Positions 12,301-26,900 of a stretch of 64,000 bases of DNA are shown piece by piece. The position numbers and the translations under genes are program-made. Below the pieces are notes generated by a model. That model was not told the DNA's origin, ran no database searches, and saw only the letters and a program-made list of their open reading frames with translations. Each line of letters begins with the position of its first letter. Positions within the stretch are counted from its first letter, which is position 1. The DNA is from Cepaea nemoralis (lineage: Eukaryota; Mollusca; Gastropoda; Stylommatophora; Helicidae). Location: positions 16,001-80,000 of the forward strand of contig JACEFZ010011091.1 of the NCBI GenBank assembly GCA_014155875.1, given 5' to 3'.

Positions 12301-15300
12301 TCTTAAGCAAGTGAACTGATACAGTTATCTCAGCACAGTCATAACATCTGATCGGAGATGCCTTGAAGAGATTAGAACAAGAATTGCCATTGCATAGGTA
12401 GCCTTTTGCAAGATGAAAAACATACTGACCAATATAAAGATATCATTTGAAATGAGAAAAAGAGTGTTGAAGTGCTACATAGAACCTGTACTTTTGTATG
12501 AATGTGAAGCAGTCAAGCTGAAAAACATCTGATGGCTGTGGAAATGTGGTTTCTGGGGAAAATGCAAAGAATATCATGGACAGACAGAAAAACCAATGAG
12601 CAGGTCCTTCAAGAAACAAATGAAGATCGTAAACAGATTAGAGTCATTAGACGTAGACAGTCAAAATTTTTTGGGTATGTAATGAGAAGAAGTGACGTGG
12701 AGAACTTGGTGGTGACTTGCAAGATCAAAGAGAAGAGACCAAGGGGAAGACCAAGAAGTAAATACCTGGATAGCTTGCCCATGTGGCATGGTCGAGACAA
12801 AACGAATTAACGAACTTTATTTTAAAAGGGTAACAAATTGGGCACGCAGGCCCGTCTTACATTTGGCCCTTTCAATCACTCATCTTTCATTCATCAAATG
12901 TGTATGTTACATTTCATAGGGGAAAAAACATTGTCAAATGGATTTTGTAAGCATAAACAATGCATATTACATATGGTACATTCACATGGGGGGGGGGGGG
13001 GGGGGGAAACATTGTAAAATGAAAGTTGTAAACATAAACAGTGCATATTGCAATGTTGTGAGACACATCCCCCATCCACCCTAACACCCCGCAACCACCC
13101 ACACATCCCCCACCCACCCCCCCCCCCACCCACCCACCCACACATGCCTCCAAGCACTCACACAGACTCAGGAAAACATACATGCCGCCACCCACCCACT
13201 GATTCCCCACCCACACACATTTCCCCACCCACTCATACATCCCCCACCCATCCCATAACCGATATGCACACACCCACCCACATATTCTCCACCACCCACC
13301 CACACACCCACAACCACCCAGCAAAACACACATCACAAAACTACACACACATACCCCCATCAACCCACACATCCCGCACCTATCCACACATACATCCCGC
13401 ACCCGCACAATTTTCCCTACCCACCCACACACACATCAGCCAACCTACATCCACTAACCTACCCAATATCCGCCACCTCTCAACTACACATCCCCCACTT
13501 ATACACACATCCCCACCCACAAACACATCTCCCCACCTGCCCACACATATCCTCCACCCAAAAACACACACCTCCCACCCACACACACCCCACCATCCAC
13601 ATATACCCCACCTACACACATCCGCCACCTACACACATCCGCCACTCACACACATCTTCCCACAAACACACACATCCCCCAACCATACACTCATCTCTCA
13701 CACACATCCACCCACTCATGTACTCATCCATCAACCACTCACACTCACACATCACCCACCCGCCCATCAACACATGCATCTCTCATCTACCCTCCCGCCA
13801 CACACACCCCCATCCACCTAGCCAAACACACATCCCCCATCCTCACATACATCCTTCATCCACCTGCACATCCCACACCTCCCCCACCTCTCACACATCT
13901 CCCCTCCCACACAAAACTCCACCCATAAACACACTCCCCCACACACACACATCCCCCACATGCATTCCTCATACACATCCCCACCCACACATCTCTCACC
14001 CAAACACACATCTCCCCACCCACCCACACACAGAAACATGGAGCTCATCCACAACTCTTGTAATCGAGTGAGATGGCAGCAGAACATGACCTCCCACGCT
14101 TATCGGCATGACACATGATGGATGGATGGATAGACACACATACACACACATCTGTGTGTGTGTGTGTGTGTGTGTGCATGCGTGCATGCGTGCATGCATG
14201 TGTGTGTGAAATGTTTATGTATCTACAGACTATTGGTCATATTCAATTCAAGAGATTGTTTCAGACATGTTTTCACTCTGTATCCTTGAGATACTCTAGT
14301 CATATTCAACTGAACTTTCAGAAATGATTTGGGCCAGATAACTATGAAAGTGATGATAATTATGTTGATGTTTTGTTTCCAGGCACTTTGGCAAATTCCA
14401 TTATGTTGATGAGAGAAACATGGCCATATGGGGATGGGTGAGTACAGAGGCTGTCAGCACACACTGCCTTTATTAGAACTGTATGTCTCTCTGGGGCAAG
14501 GTGGAAGCTGGAAAGGGTGGGGGGGGGGGGGGGGCACAGAGCTGGCTTGTTAGAACCAAATATAACAGTGCTTTGCACAAGTGACATCAGCTTGGCATCT
14601 AGAGTACAGAAAGTAACAGAAGAAAGTTGTGCTGGAGTGGACTCACTATAGTGATCATCAGAGGTCTGGTGTTGTGCCTTCTCTGTCTGTCTGTGGTTGA
14701 CATCTGCTTGGAGTTATGTTGGATCACTATAGTGATCATCAGAAGGCTCATTTTGTGCGTGCTCTGGCATCTACTTCTGGGCCTCATTTATCTCTCTTGA
14801 GAATGAAAGGACTATTTTCAAAGGGTGTAAAATTGAGCATGCAGGCCCATCTTACATTTGGCCCTTTCCATCACTCATTTTTTCTACACATTATTTATTG
14901 CGCTTGTTACATTCTGAACATAAACTTGCTCAGCAATCACAAAACAGCCAAAAAATGCTGGTGTTGACTGCTAAGTCCTGTAAAGGATGTGCAACTAACT
15001 TCACATTCACATAGAAAACAGTGTCTACATGAGAATGTGCACCAGAGCTTCTGCTCAACAAGCAGGCCACTACAGCAACTGATTACCTTGTGTGCAAAGT
15101 TCTGCTGCCACTGTCAAACATCTGCTGCCACTGTCAAACATCTGCTGCCACTGTCAAACATCTGCTGCCACTGTCAAACATCTGCTGCCACTGTCAAACA
15201 TCTGCTGCCACTGTCAAACATCTGCTGCCACTGTCAAACATCTGCTGCCACTGTCAAACATCTGCTGCCACTGTCAAACATCTGCTGCCACTGTCAAACA

Positions 15301-18300
15301 TCTGCTGCCACCGTCAAACATCTGCTGCCACCGTCAAACATCTGCTGCCACCGTCAAACATCTGCTGCCACCGTCAAACATCTGCTGCCACCGTCAAACA
15401 TCTGCTGCCACTGTCAAACATCTACAGCTAAACAACACTATCTTGTTGATGCTCCACAGCTGCTTTACAAGGACCTATAGATAATGTTAACGAAAGGCTA
15501 GGGGTGCAGACCTCAACAAATATTAGCTAAAGTTGGACGCTTAGGCTAACACAAATTCTTACCTGGACCAACACATCTCATCAATCAAGATGGGAGATTG
15601 TTTCAGGGTAGAAGGCTTCCATAGGAGATAATCTCAGTGGTACACCACATGTTAAAACACTCCCAAATGGTTTGTCAAAGCAGTATCTAAAAGATAACCA
15701 ATCATCCACATGTTTGGCATTAGCCAACTTCAGTTTGCCTGGCACATTGTATGGGAGTGTCATGAACCTGAGACATTAATATGGTCTGAGTGAGAACAAG
15801 GAAGAAGTAGCACCAACCAAGCATCCTATCTGGCCAGATGCTGACTGACCAACTGTATCCATGTAGTGGTACCCCAAAGTCACAAGTATGACAAACAAAG
15901 GCAGTCACAGGTATGACAAAAAAGGCAGTCACAAGTATGACAAAAAAGGCAATGTTCACTGACATTAGACAGCTAGAGTGAAAGTCGAGCAAATACGCTT
16001 ATAATGTATCAAGTGTTGCTAACTGTGTAGAGTGTATATAGTTGAAGACAAGCAAAGACACTTATGATATATCAAGTGTTGCTAACTGTGTAGAGTGTAT
16101 ATAGTTGAAGTCAAGCAAAGACACTTATGATATATCAAGTGTTGCTAACTGTGTAGAGTGTATATAGTTGACGTCAAGCAAGCACGCTTATGATATATCA
16201 AGTGTTGCTGTGTAGAGTGTATATAGTTGAAGTCAAGCAAAGACACTTATGATATATCAAGTGTTGCTAACTGTGTAGAGTGTATATAGTTGAAGTCAAG
16301 CAAACACGCTTATGATATATCAAGTGTTGCTGTGTAGAGTGTATATAGTTGAAGTCAAGCAAAGACACTTATGATATATCAAGTGTTGCTAACTGTATAG
16401 AATGTATATAGTTGAAGTCAAGCAAAGACACGTATGATGTATCAAGTGTTGCTAACTGTGTAGAGTGTATATAGTTGAAGTCAAGCAAAGACACGTATGA
16501 TGTATCAAGTGTTGCTGTGTAGAGTGTATATAGTTGAAGTCAAGCAAAGACACGTATGATGTATCAAGTGTTGCTGTGTAGAGTGTATATAGTTGAAGTC
16601 AAGCAAAGACACTTATGATATATCAAGTGTTGCTAACTGTGTAGAGTGTATATAGTTGAAGTCAAGCAAAGACACTTATGATATATCAAGTGTTGCTAAC
16701 TGTGTAGAGTGTATATAGTTGAAGTCAAGCAAAGACACTTATATATTAAGTGTTGCTAACTGTGTAGAGTGTATATAGTTGAAGTCAAGCAAAGACACAT
16801 ATGATATATCAAGTGTTGCTAACTGTGTAGAGTATATATAGTTGAAGTCAAGCAAAGACACGTATGATATATAAAGTGTTGCTACCTGTGTAGAGTGTAT
16901 ATAGTTGAAGTCAAGCAAACACGCTTATAATGTATCAAGTGTTGCTAACTGTGTAGAGTGTATGTAGTTGAAGTCAAGCTGTCACGAAAATCACCGTGGA
17001 TTAACCAGTTGAGGATAATACAGGCAATCTGATTAAACGGCATGTTTGCAGGGCCCCAATTGTTTTTTTAACAATACAGTAAAAACAGGTCGGATCCAAG
17101 CAGAAGTGCCCGGCTTGGGAGATAAAACAGTCCCGTCTGTCATTTAGAATTTCCCGACATCAAACGAAATGGCAGTTTTGCTTGTCACCACATGACAGAA
17201 AGTGTGGGCTTGTTATTGGGAACATTGGGACACCTGCAGGACATCAACAACGTCACGTGAACAATTCAAGGCTGTTTGAAAAAACATGATTGGGGGAGAC
17301 AGTGTAACTCAAACAGTTGATTTAGGCGGACGTGCTTTGGCACTGCAGTTAGGGAGTGGTATAATGTCTAACGTGTGCGAATTAAGTTAATTTAATTTTA
17401 CACGTGCCTGTCATGGCAAATGTAGATGTGATTTGATCGAACTGCTGGTGTTGCCTAAGGTAGTTCATATTGTATAATTAGTCCTGATTAATTTAGGCAG
17501 TAGCATGGTTGAAACTAGTTAGAGTAGTGAAGTGATTATTGGCTCTGCTAGGATGAATAGGATAGCGGGGATGATATTTGGAGAGATTTAAGATGGGTTG
17601 GGAGATGGGGAAAGTGTCCAATGGGGGGGGATCTTTCAGTGGTTTGCCCACTGAAGTTTTGCACTCTGTTTATGGGTCTTTCCTTGTCATAGCCTGATTC
17701 GGACGTAGGTGAGGAGCTAATATGCTCTATGACAGAGTTTAGTTAGCTGTGTAATAACTGAGCAAGGCAATAGGCCTTACACTCAGCCGGTAGGATCAGT
17801 GACTAGTGCTATCACCAGATGTGTTGTTTCTCTAACAGGTTCCCTGCCAATTACGAGGAAGTTCAACACTGGTTTTGAAGAAGTGCAACTCCAATTAGAA
17901 GAACACCAGTTGGACACTCAAATGTTTCTTACGGAAAATGAATAACGTCCGAGAAGAAAGATGGTATTATGTTTAAGCTGGACTCATAATCAGGAGGGTT
18001 CACCATAACATGGCTCAGAAGAGCCAACCAATATAACGATTCCTGTGTGTTAAGGTTCACCTAGGATGGGTGATGATTGTTGATATGTCACACATCATAC
18101 AAACATTGTTAAAGGAACGAGAACATTAAAATGTAAGTCACATGGTGTGATAGATTCCAGTGAAATATTACAAAAGACATCATACTTGAGACTTTATAGA
18201 CACTAGTTAGGATCAAGTATATTAACAATAACAGTGATACCTAAGTACACACAACAAAGGATTCGTACAATTTTTAGGAACGATAGGAACTTATAATGTG

Positions 18301-21300
18301 TAGTGTGCAACCGGTCCATGATCAGCTGTAATTACAAACAGTATCTATTTCGGATGATCAGGAAGATGGATTACCAGGTAGCTACAGATGACAGTCGGTG
18401 TCCGGCAGGAGGGATACAGCACTGGGTGAGATGGACTTGTTCTGACTTAACGTGCTGTGGTGTGTCCTTGCAAGGATGAACTGACTATGCTATTATCTGA
18501 GGGTCCGATCCTACACACATTATAGAACACATCACACATTTTCTTCGCATACACGTCTCACGTACATTACACTTTTCTTTTAATAAATTAATCTTTATTA
18601 ATTTTTAGAAGCAAGAGTTGTTGAATATGTTGCGTGGGGAAGAATGAGAGGGGGCATAGTACGACAGTGATAGAGAGAGGAAAAGGTGTCCATGAACTGA
18701 AGGAGTGTGTTGGACGGAAGCTGGTGGATTCTCCAGGATATTGATAGGGGGAAAAAAATTATAATGTGGGTGTTGACTCCCCTCACTCCAGGGACGACAC
18801 TTTAAATGAAGACACGACACAAGCAAAGACACTTATATATTAAGTGTTGCTAACTGTGTAGAGTGTATATAGTTGAAGTCAAGCAAAGACTCTTATATAT
18901 TAAGTGTTGCTAACTGTGTAGAGTGTATATAGTTGAAGTCAAGCAAAGACACGTATGATATATCAAGTGTTGCTGTGTAGAGTGTATATAGTTGAAGTCA
19001 AGCAAACACGCTTATGATGTATCAAGTGTTGCTAACTGTGTAGAGTGTATATAGTTGAAGTCAAGCAAACACACTTATGATATATCAAGTATTGCTGTGT
19101 AGAGTGTATATAGTTGAAGTCAAGCAAAGACACTTATATATTAAGTGTTGCTAACTGTGTAAAGTGTATATAGTTGAAGTCAAGCAAAGACACTTATATA
19201 TTAAGTGTTGCTAACTGTGTAGAGTGTATATAGTTGAAGACAAGCAAAGACACTTATGATATATCAAGTGTTGCTAACTGTATAGAGTGTATATAGTTGA
19301 AGTCAAGCAAAGACACTTTTGATATATCAAGTGTTGCTAACTGTGTAGAGTGTATATAGTTGAAGTCAAGCAAAGACACGTATGATGTATCAAGTGTTGC
19401 TAACTGTGTAGAGTGTTAATAGTTGAAGTCAAGCAAAGACACGTATGATGTATCAAGTGTTGCTGTGTGGAGTATAGTATCAGAGAGCTTGATCTCCTCC
19501 TGTTGAAAAGCAAGAGGACTTCACTGCACCGGGTTTTATCCCCTATAGCTCAGTTTCTCTGCATATCAGCTAACCACCTGCCCAGGTGTTGCACAGGGCA
19601 CACACTCCATGGCTGCAGCCATCACCCACAGGGCACACACTCCATGGCTGCAGCCATCACCCACACTGGTCTCCAGAATAACTGCACTGACCATCTGTCT
19701 GAAAGACGTGTTTGAACATGAACTTCCTGAGCACAAGGTGAATGGCCTGTCCACTTCAGCTAGGAGACCCCCCCCCCTCCCCCTTTCCCCCTCCTGTTGT
19801 ATGATGGTAGTCAGGAATTCTTCACACCGTGTCTGCATCTATGTGTGCGTGTGTGCAAAAGGTGGCCAAGCTGGGACAATGGCTTTCTAATAGGTGGGAT
19901 AGATTACAAGTATGCTAAATAAGACAAAACATCTACATGACAAAACAACTACTTTATTGTATGCTAAATCACATTCAGATAAAATCAAACAGACACATTA
20001 CTGCGTGCTAAAGTAAAACATACTTAGTTGCATGTTAAAATATACACAGCACAACAAACTGAAGAATTGTTTTACATGTGTACACATGACTTGGTCAACT
20101 GTTAAACACCAGCTGACACCAACACATGGTGTGTTGCTGGGGACAGTCAATGAGATTTGTGTATTTGTTTCAGTCTTATGGTGGCTACCTGACTGCCAGT
20201 GCTCTCAGCAGAGGCACCAACACCTTCAAGTGTGGCATCGCTGTCGCTCCTGTCACTGACTGGATTTATTATGGTAACATCAACTGACTGTTTCTTCTGT
20301 ATCATAAACATCTACATTAAGATTATCATAAATATCAAGATATCTTCATCATAAACATCTTCACTAAGATTTGTCTTCATCATAAACATCTTTATCACAG
20401 ACATTTTCATCATAAACATCTACATCAGAAACTTCATCATAAACATCTACACTAAGAGTTGCCTTCATCATAAACATCTACACTAAGAGTTGCCTTCATC
20501 ATAAACATCTACACTAAGAGTTGTCTTCATCATAAACATCATCATAAACATTTATCATAAACATCTTCATCATAAACATCTTCATCATAAACATCTACAC
20601 TAAGAGTTGCCTTCATCATAAACATCTACACTAAGAGTTGTATTAATCATGAACATCTACACTAAGAGTTGTATTCATCATAAACATCTACACTAAGAGT
20701 TGTATTCATCATATCATTTTCAGTTATCTATGACCACAACCAACATATCTGCCCTCATTAGATAGATGCTTGTTTCATCTAGGGGATCAACTGGAGTATA
20801 TAAGAAGCTATCAGTTATCTATGTGTATATTTATATATATATTAGACACACACTTATGTCATCTAGGGGTGTCAGTTATCTGTGTATATGTATATAAAAG
20901 ATAGCAGCTTGCCTGCCAGCCCAGTGGTTATTGGATGTAGACAATTGTCCTGGATTGACCCCACCTATAAAGGGTACCAGGACATGTCTGGGGACGTCCA
21001 GCTGGCCGGCGTAGTATTAACCACATCAGCCAGAGAGTGTCCGTTGGTCTATACCATTTGTACAGTCAGCCCTACGGCATGTACATGTCAGTTTATACAT
21101 TAGATACACTGGTGTTCTACATAGACATTTACACATTAGATACACATATCTGTATGATGTTCTACATAGATATCTACTATATTTATACATTAGATACACA
21201 TATCTGTATGATGTTCTACATAGACATATACTATATTTATACATTAGATACACATATCTATATGATGTTCTACATAGACATATACTATATTTATACATTA

Positions 21301-23907
21301 GATACACTGGTGTTCTACATAGACACTTACACATTAGATACACATATCTGTATGATGTTCTACATAGATATCTACTATATTTACACATTAGATACACATA
21401 TATGTATGATGTTCTACATAGACATATACTATATTTATACATTAGATACACATATATGTATGATGTTCTACATAGACATCTACTATATTTATACATTAGA
21501 TACACATATCTGTTTGGTGTGTTCTACATAGATATCTACTATATTTATACATTAGATACACATATCTGTATGATGTTCTACATAGACATATACTATATTT
21601 ATACATTAGATACACATATATGTATGATGTTCTACATAGACATCTACTATATTTATACATTAGATACACATATCTGTATGATGTTCTACATAGACATCTA
21701 CTATATTTATACATTAGATACACATATCTGTATGATGTTCTACATAGATATCTACTATATTTATACATTAGATACACATATCTGTATGATGTTCTACATA
21801 GACATATACTATATTTATACATTAGATACACATATATGTATGATGTTCTACATAGACATCTACTATATTTATACATTAGATACACATATCTGTATGATGT
21901 TCTACATAGATATCTACTATATTTATACATTAGATACACATATCTGTCTGATGTTCTACATAGATATCTACTATATTTACACATTAGATACACATATCTG
22001 TATGATGTTCTACATAGATATCTACTATATTTATACATTAGATACACATATCTGTTTGGTGTGTTCTACATAGATATATACTATATTTATACATTAGATA
22101 CACATATCTGTATGATGTTCTACATAGACATCTACTATATTTATACATTAGATACACATATCTGTCTGATGTTCTACATAGATATCTACTATATTTACAC
22201 ATTAGATACACATATCTGTCTGATGTTCTACATAGACATCTACTATATTTATACATTAGATACACATATCTGTTTAGTGTGTTCTACATAGATATCTACT
22301 ATATTTACACATTAGATACACATATCTGTCTGATGTTCTACATAGATATCTACTATATTTACACATTAGATACACATATCTGTCTGATGTTCTACATAGA
22401 TATCTACTATATTTACACATTAGATACACATATCTGTATGATGTTCTACATAGACATCTACTATATTTATACATTAGATACACATATCTGTCTGATGTTC
22501 TACATAGACATCTACTATATTTATACATTAGATACACATATCTGTCTGATGTTCTACATAGATATCTACTATATTTACACATTAGATACACATATCTGTT
22601 TGGTGTGTTCTACATAGATATATACTATATTTATACATTAGATACACATATCTGTATGATGTTCTACATAGACATCTACTATATTTATACATTAGATACA
22701 CATATCTGTCTGATGTTCTACATAGATATCTACTATATTTACACATTAGATACACATATCTGTCTGATGTTCTACATAGATGTCTACTATATTTACACAT
22801 TAGATACACATATCTGTATGATGTTCTACATAGACATCTACTATATTTATACATTAGATACACATATCTGTCTGATGTTCTACATAGACATCTACTATAT
22901 TTATACATTAGATACACATATCTGTCTGATGTTCTACATAGATATCTACTATATTTACACATTAGATACACATATCTGTATGATGTTCTACATAGACATC
23001 TACTATATTTATACATTAGATACACATATCTGTCTGATGTTCTACATAGATGTCTACTATATTTACACATTAGATACACATATCTGTATTTTGTGTTCTA
23101 CATAGACATCTACTATATTTATACATTAGATACACATATCTGTTTGGTGTGTTCTACATAGATATATACTATATGTATTAATTAGCTGGGACATGTCAAT
23201 GAGAACTGTCTGGGATATGTAGGGAGATATGTATTCACTCAATGAAAACTTCCCTTTCCAGACTCTGTCTACACAGAACGGTACATGGGGTTACCGTCAG
23301 GTGACAACCAGCATTACAAGGTTAGTGCCATCTTCTGTATGCCATAGATTCCATAGTGACATCTTCTGTAGGCCCCAGATTCCATAATGCCATCTTCTAT
23401 ATGCCCCAGATTCCATAGTGCCATGTTCTGTTTGCCCCAGATTCTATAGTGTCATCTTCTGCATACATTCCAAAGTGCCATCTTCTGTCCGCCGTAGATT
23501 TCATAGTTCCATCTTCTGTTCGCCACCATATATTCCATAGTGCCATCTTCTGTTTGCCACCATAGATTCTATAGTGCCATCTTCTGCATAAATTCCAAAG
23601 TGCCATCTTCTGTTCGCCGTAGATTTCATAGTTCCATCTTTTGTTCGCCACCATAGATTCCATAGTGCCATCTTCTGTTTGCCACCATAGATTCTATAGT
23701 GCCATCTTCTGCATAAATTCCAAAGTGCCATCTTCTGTTCGCCGTAGATTTCATAGTTCCATCTTTTGTTCGCCACCATAGATTCCATAGTGCCATCTTC
23801 TGTTTGCCACCATAGATTCTATAGTGCCATCTTCTGCATGCCATAGATTTCATACTGCCATCTTTTGTATGCCCCAGATTCCTGAGTGCATCTTCTGTAT
23901 GCCGTAG

Positions 23908-23938
<31 letters not shown>

Positions 23939-26900
23939 GTTCTTCATTCTCTACATTTATTTATCCACATCTGCTGTCCACAGTGCTCAAATCATGTTAA
24001 ATTCTCTATACCTGTAAAGTATAACAGCATATGCATATAGTCTGTCTGGCGGTTGGTTGTCCAGCTATTCTAACCACAATTATGTTGTGTACAGCTTTGA
24101 TTGTGGGTTGTCCAGCTATTCTAACCACAATTATGTTGTGTACAGCTTTGATGGTGGGTTGTCCAGCTATTCTAACCACAATCATGTTGTGTACAGCTTT
24201 GATTGTGGGTTGTCCAGCTATTCTAACCACAATTATGTTGTGTACAGCTTTGATTGTGGGTTGTCCAGCTACTCTAACCACAATTATGTTGTGTACAGCT
24301 TTGATTGTGGGTTGTCCAGCTACTCTCACCACAATTATGTTGTGTACAGCTTTGATTGTGGGTTGTCCAGCTACTCTAACCACAATTATGTTGTGTACAG
24401 CTTTGATGGTGGGTTGTCCAGCTATTCTAACCACAATTATGTTGTGTACAGCTTTGATTGTGGGTTGTCCAGCTACTCTAACTACAATCATGTTGTGTAC
24501 AGCTTTGATGGTGGCTCGTGCAGCTACTCTAACTACAATCATGTTGTGTACAGCTTTGATGGTGGGTTGTCCAGCTACTCTAACTACAATCATGCTGTGT
24601 ACAGCTTTGATGGTTGGTTGTCCAGCTACTCTAACCACAATCATGTTGTGTACAGCTTGGATGGTGGGTTGTCCAGCTTCTCTAACTACAATCATGCTGC
24701 GTACAGCTTTGATGGTTGGTTGTCCAGCTACTCTAACTACAATCATGTTGTGTACAGCTTTGATGGTTGGTTGTCCAGCTACTCTAACTACAATCATGCT
24801 GTGTACAGCTTTGATGGTTGGTTGTCCAGCTACTCTAACTACAATCATGTTGTGTACAGCTTTGATGGTCGGTTGTCCAGCTACTCTAACTACAATCATG
24901 CTGTGTACAGCTTTGATGGTTGGTTGTCCAGCTATTCTGTCACAATCATGTTGTGTACAGCTTTGATGGTGGGTTGTGCAGCTACTCTAACTACAATCAT
25001 GTTGTGTACAGCTTTGATGGTGGGTTGTGCAGCTATTCTGTCACAATCATGTGTACAGCTTTGATGGTGGGTTGTCCAGCTATTCTGTCACAATCATGTT
25101 GTGTACAGCTTTGATGGTTGGTTGTCCAGCTATTCTGTCACAATAATGTTGTGTACAGCTTTGATGGTTGGTTGTCCAGCTACTCTAACTACAATCATGT
25201 TGTGTACAGCTTTGATGGTTGGTTGTCCAGCTACTCTAACTACAATCATGTTGTGTACAGCTTTGATGGTTGGTTGTCCAGCTACTCTAACTACAATCAT
25301 GTTGTGTACAGCTTTGATGGTTGGTTGTCCATCTACTCTAACTACAATCATGTTGGGTACAGCTTTGATGGTTGGTTGTCCAGCTACTCTAACTACAATC
25401 ATGTTGGGTACAGCTTTGATGGTTGGTTGTCCAGCTACTCTAACTACAATCATGTTGGGTACAGCTTTGATGGTGGGTTGTCCAGCTACTCTAACTACAA
25501 TCATGTTGTGTACAGCTTTGATGGTTGGTTGTCCAGCTACTCTAACTACAATCATGTTGGGTACAGCTTTGATGGTTGGTTGTCCAGCTACTCTAACTAC
25601 AATCATGTTGGGTACAGCTTTGATGGTTGGTTGTCCAGCTACTCTAACTACAATCATGTTGGGTACATCTTTGATGGTTGGTTGTCCAGCTACTCTAACT
25701 ACAATCATGTTGGGTACAGCTTTGATGGTGGGTTGTGCAGCTATTCTGTCACAATCATGTTGTGTACAGCTTGGATGGTGGGTTGTGCAGCTATTCTGTC
25801 ACAATCATGTTGTGTACAGCTTTGATGGTGGGTTGTGCAGCTACTCTAACTACAATCATGTTGTGTACAGCTTTGATGGTTGGTTGTCCAGCTACTCTAA
25901 CTACAATCATGTTGTGTACAGCTTTGATGGTTGGTTGTGCAGCTATTCTGTCACAATCATGTTGTGTACAGCTTTGATGGTGGGTTGTCCAGCTACTCTA
26001 ACTACAATCATGTTGTGTACAGCTTTGATGGTTGGTTGTCCAGCTATTCTGTCACAATCATGTTGTGTACAGCTTTGATGGTGGATTGTCCAGCTACTCT
26101 AACTACAATCATGTTGTGTACAGCTTGGATGGTGGGTTGTGCAGCTATTCTGTCACAATCATGTTGTGTACAGCTTTGATGGTGGGTTGTCCAGCTACTC
26201 TAACTACAATCATGTTGTGTACAGCTTTGATGGTTACTTGTGCAGTTACTTGAACATGGTCATATTTTTGGACCCAAACACATTCACTTTCTTCTGAGGA
26301 CTTGACCATAAATCCCAGAATGCCTATGTACCCAAACATGTGCTTTCCTACCCAGAATGCCTATGTACCCAAACATGTGCTTTCCTACCCAGAATGTCTG
26401 TGTACCCAAACATGTGCTTTCCTACCCAGAATGTCTGTGTACCCAAACATGTGCTTTCCTACCCAGAATGTCTGTGTACCCAAACATGTACTTTCCTACC
26501 CAGAATGCCTGTGTACCCAAACATGTGCTTTCCTACCCAGAATGCCTATGTACCCAAACATGTGCTTTCCTACCCAGAATGTCTGTGTACCCAAACGTGT
26601 GCTTTCCTACCCAGAATGTCTGTGTACCCAAACATGTGCTTTCCTACCCAGAATGTCTGTGTACCCAAACATGTACTTTCCTACCCAGAATGCCCATGTA
26701 CCCAAACATGTACTTTCCTACCCAGAATGCCTATATACTCAAAGATGTTTTCCTACTCAGAATGCCTATGTTCGCAAACATGTTTTTTCCTACCCAGAAT
26801 ACCTATGTACCCAAACATGATTTCCTACCCAGAATGCCCATATATCCCACAAAGATCTGCAATATTGCTGGTTATATTCAGTGTATACACAAGCAAGATT

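Larger units (their letters stand above)
9610..12815 (+). mobile_element. RTE-like LINE relic (endonuclease plus RT), rearranged
   Basis: Endonuclease remnants come first: IMGDFNIGSPQDG, GKYGLGEHIERG and NQIDYILINRRF with ADCYSDH (apurinic-endonuclease motifs), about 9655-9942. The RT follows in many frames: IQPEIAKEQFGC and CFIDYTKEFDKVRH near 10860-11005, then after a nested insertion MQGCGMSPDHFSLYSENIF (12005) and IRYADDTVLIAD (12118, the catalytic YADD). Weakened thumb and C-terminal blocks end RPRGRPRSKY near 12750. No RNase H is seen. Frequent stops, an internal duplication and a 614-bp insertion make this an old dead copy. Endonuclease and RT similarity point to RTE-type elements; the clade is not certain. 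Confidence 0.88.

Noticed and set aside
13048..14071. His/Pro/Thr-rich frame of 257 codons
   Set aside because: Translation of the CCCACACAT-type minisatellite within the retroposon; the equivalent region at 34680-35688 is open on the opposite strand for the same reason.
14989..15480. 163-codon Cys/His-rich open frame
   Set aside because: Created by the 20-bp array, which is open in all three + frames; Cys/His spacing is only the repeat period, not a zinc finger.
21037..23105. Tyr/Ile/Asp-rich open frames of up to 223 codons
   Set aside because: Product of the 54-bp repeat, open on both strands, broken by 56-bp variants.
23262..23320. Derivation of the 54-bp satellite from this exon (ttctacatagac versus tctacacagaac)
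   Set aside because: Only about 12 of 17 positions agree; too weak to claim with the stronger border-derived arrays.
24031..26078. Open frames of 180 to 335 codons on both strands
   Set aside because: They follow from a 51-bp period divisible by three; they exist in several frames at once, have no flanking gene structure, and units of 48 bp are mixed in freely.
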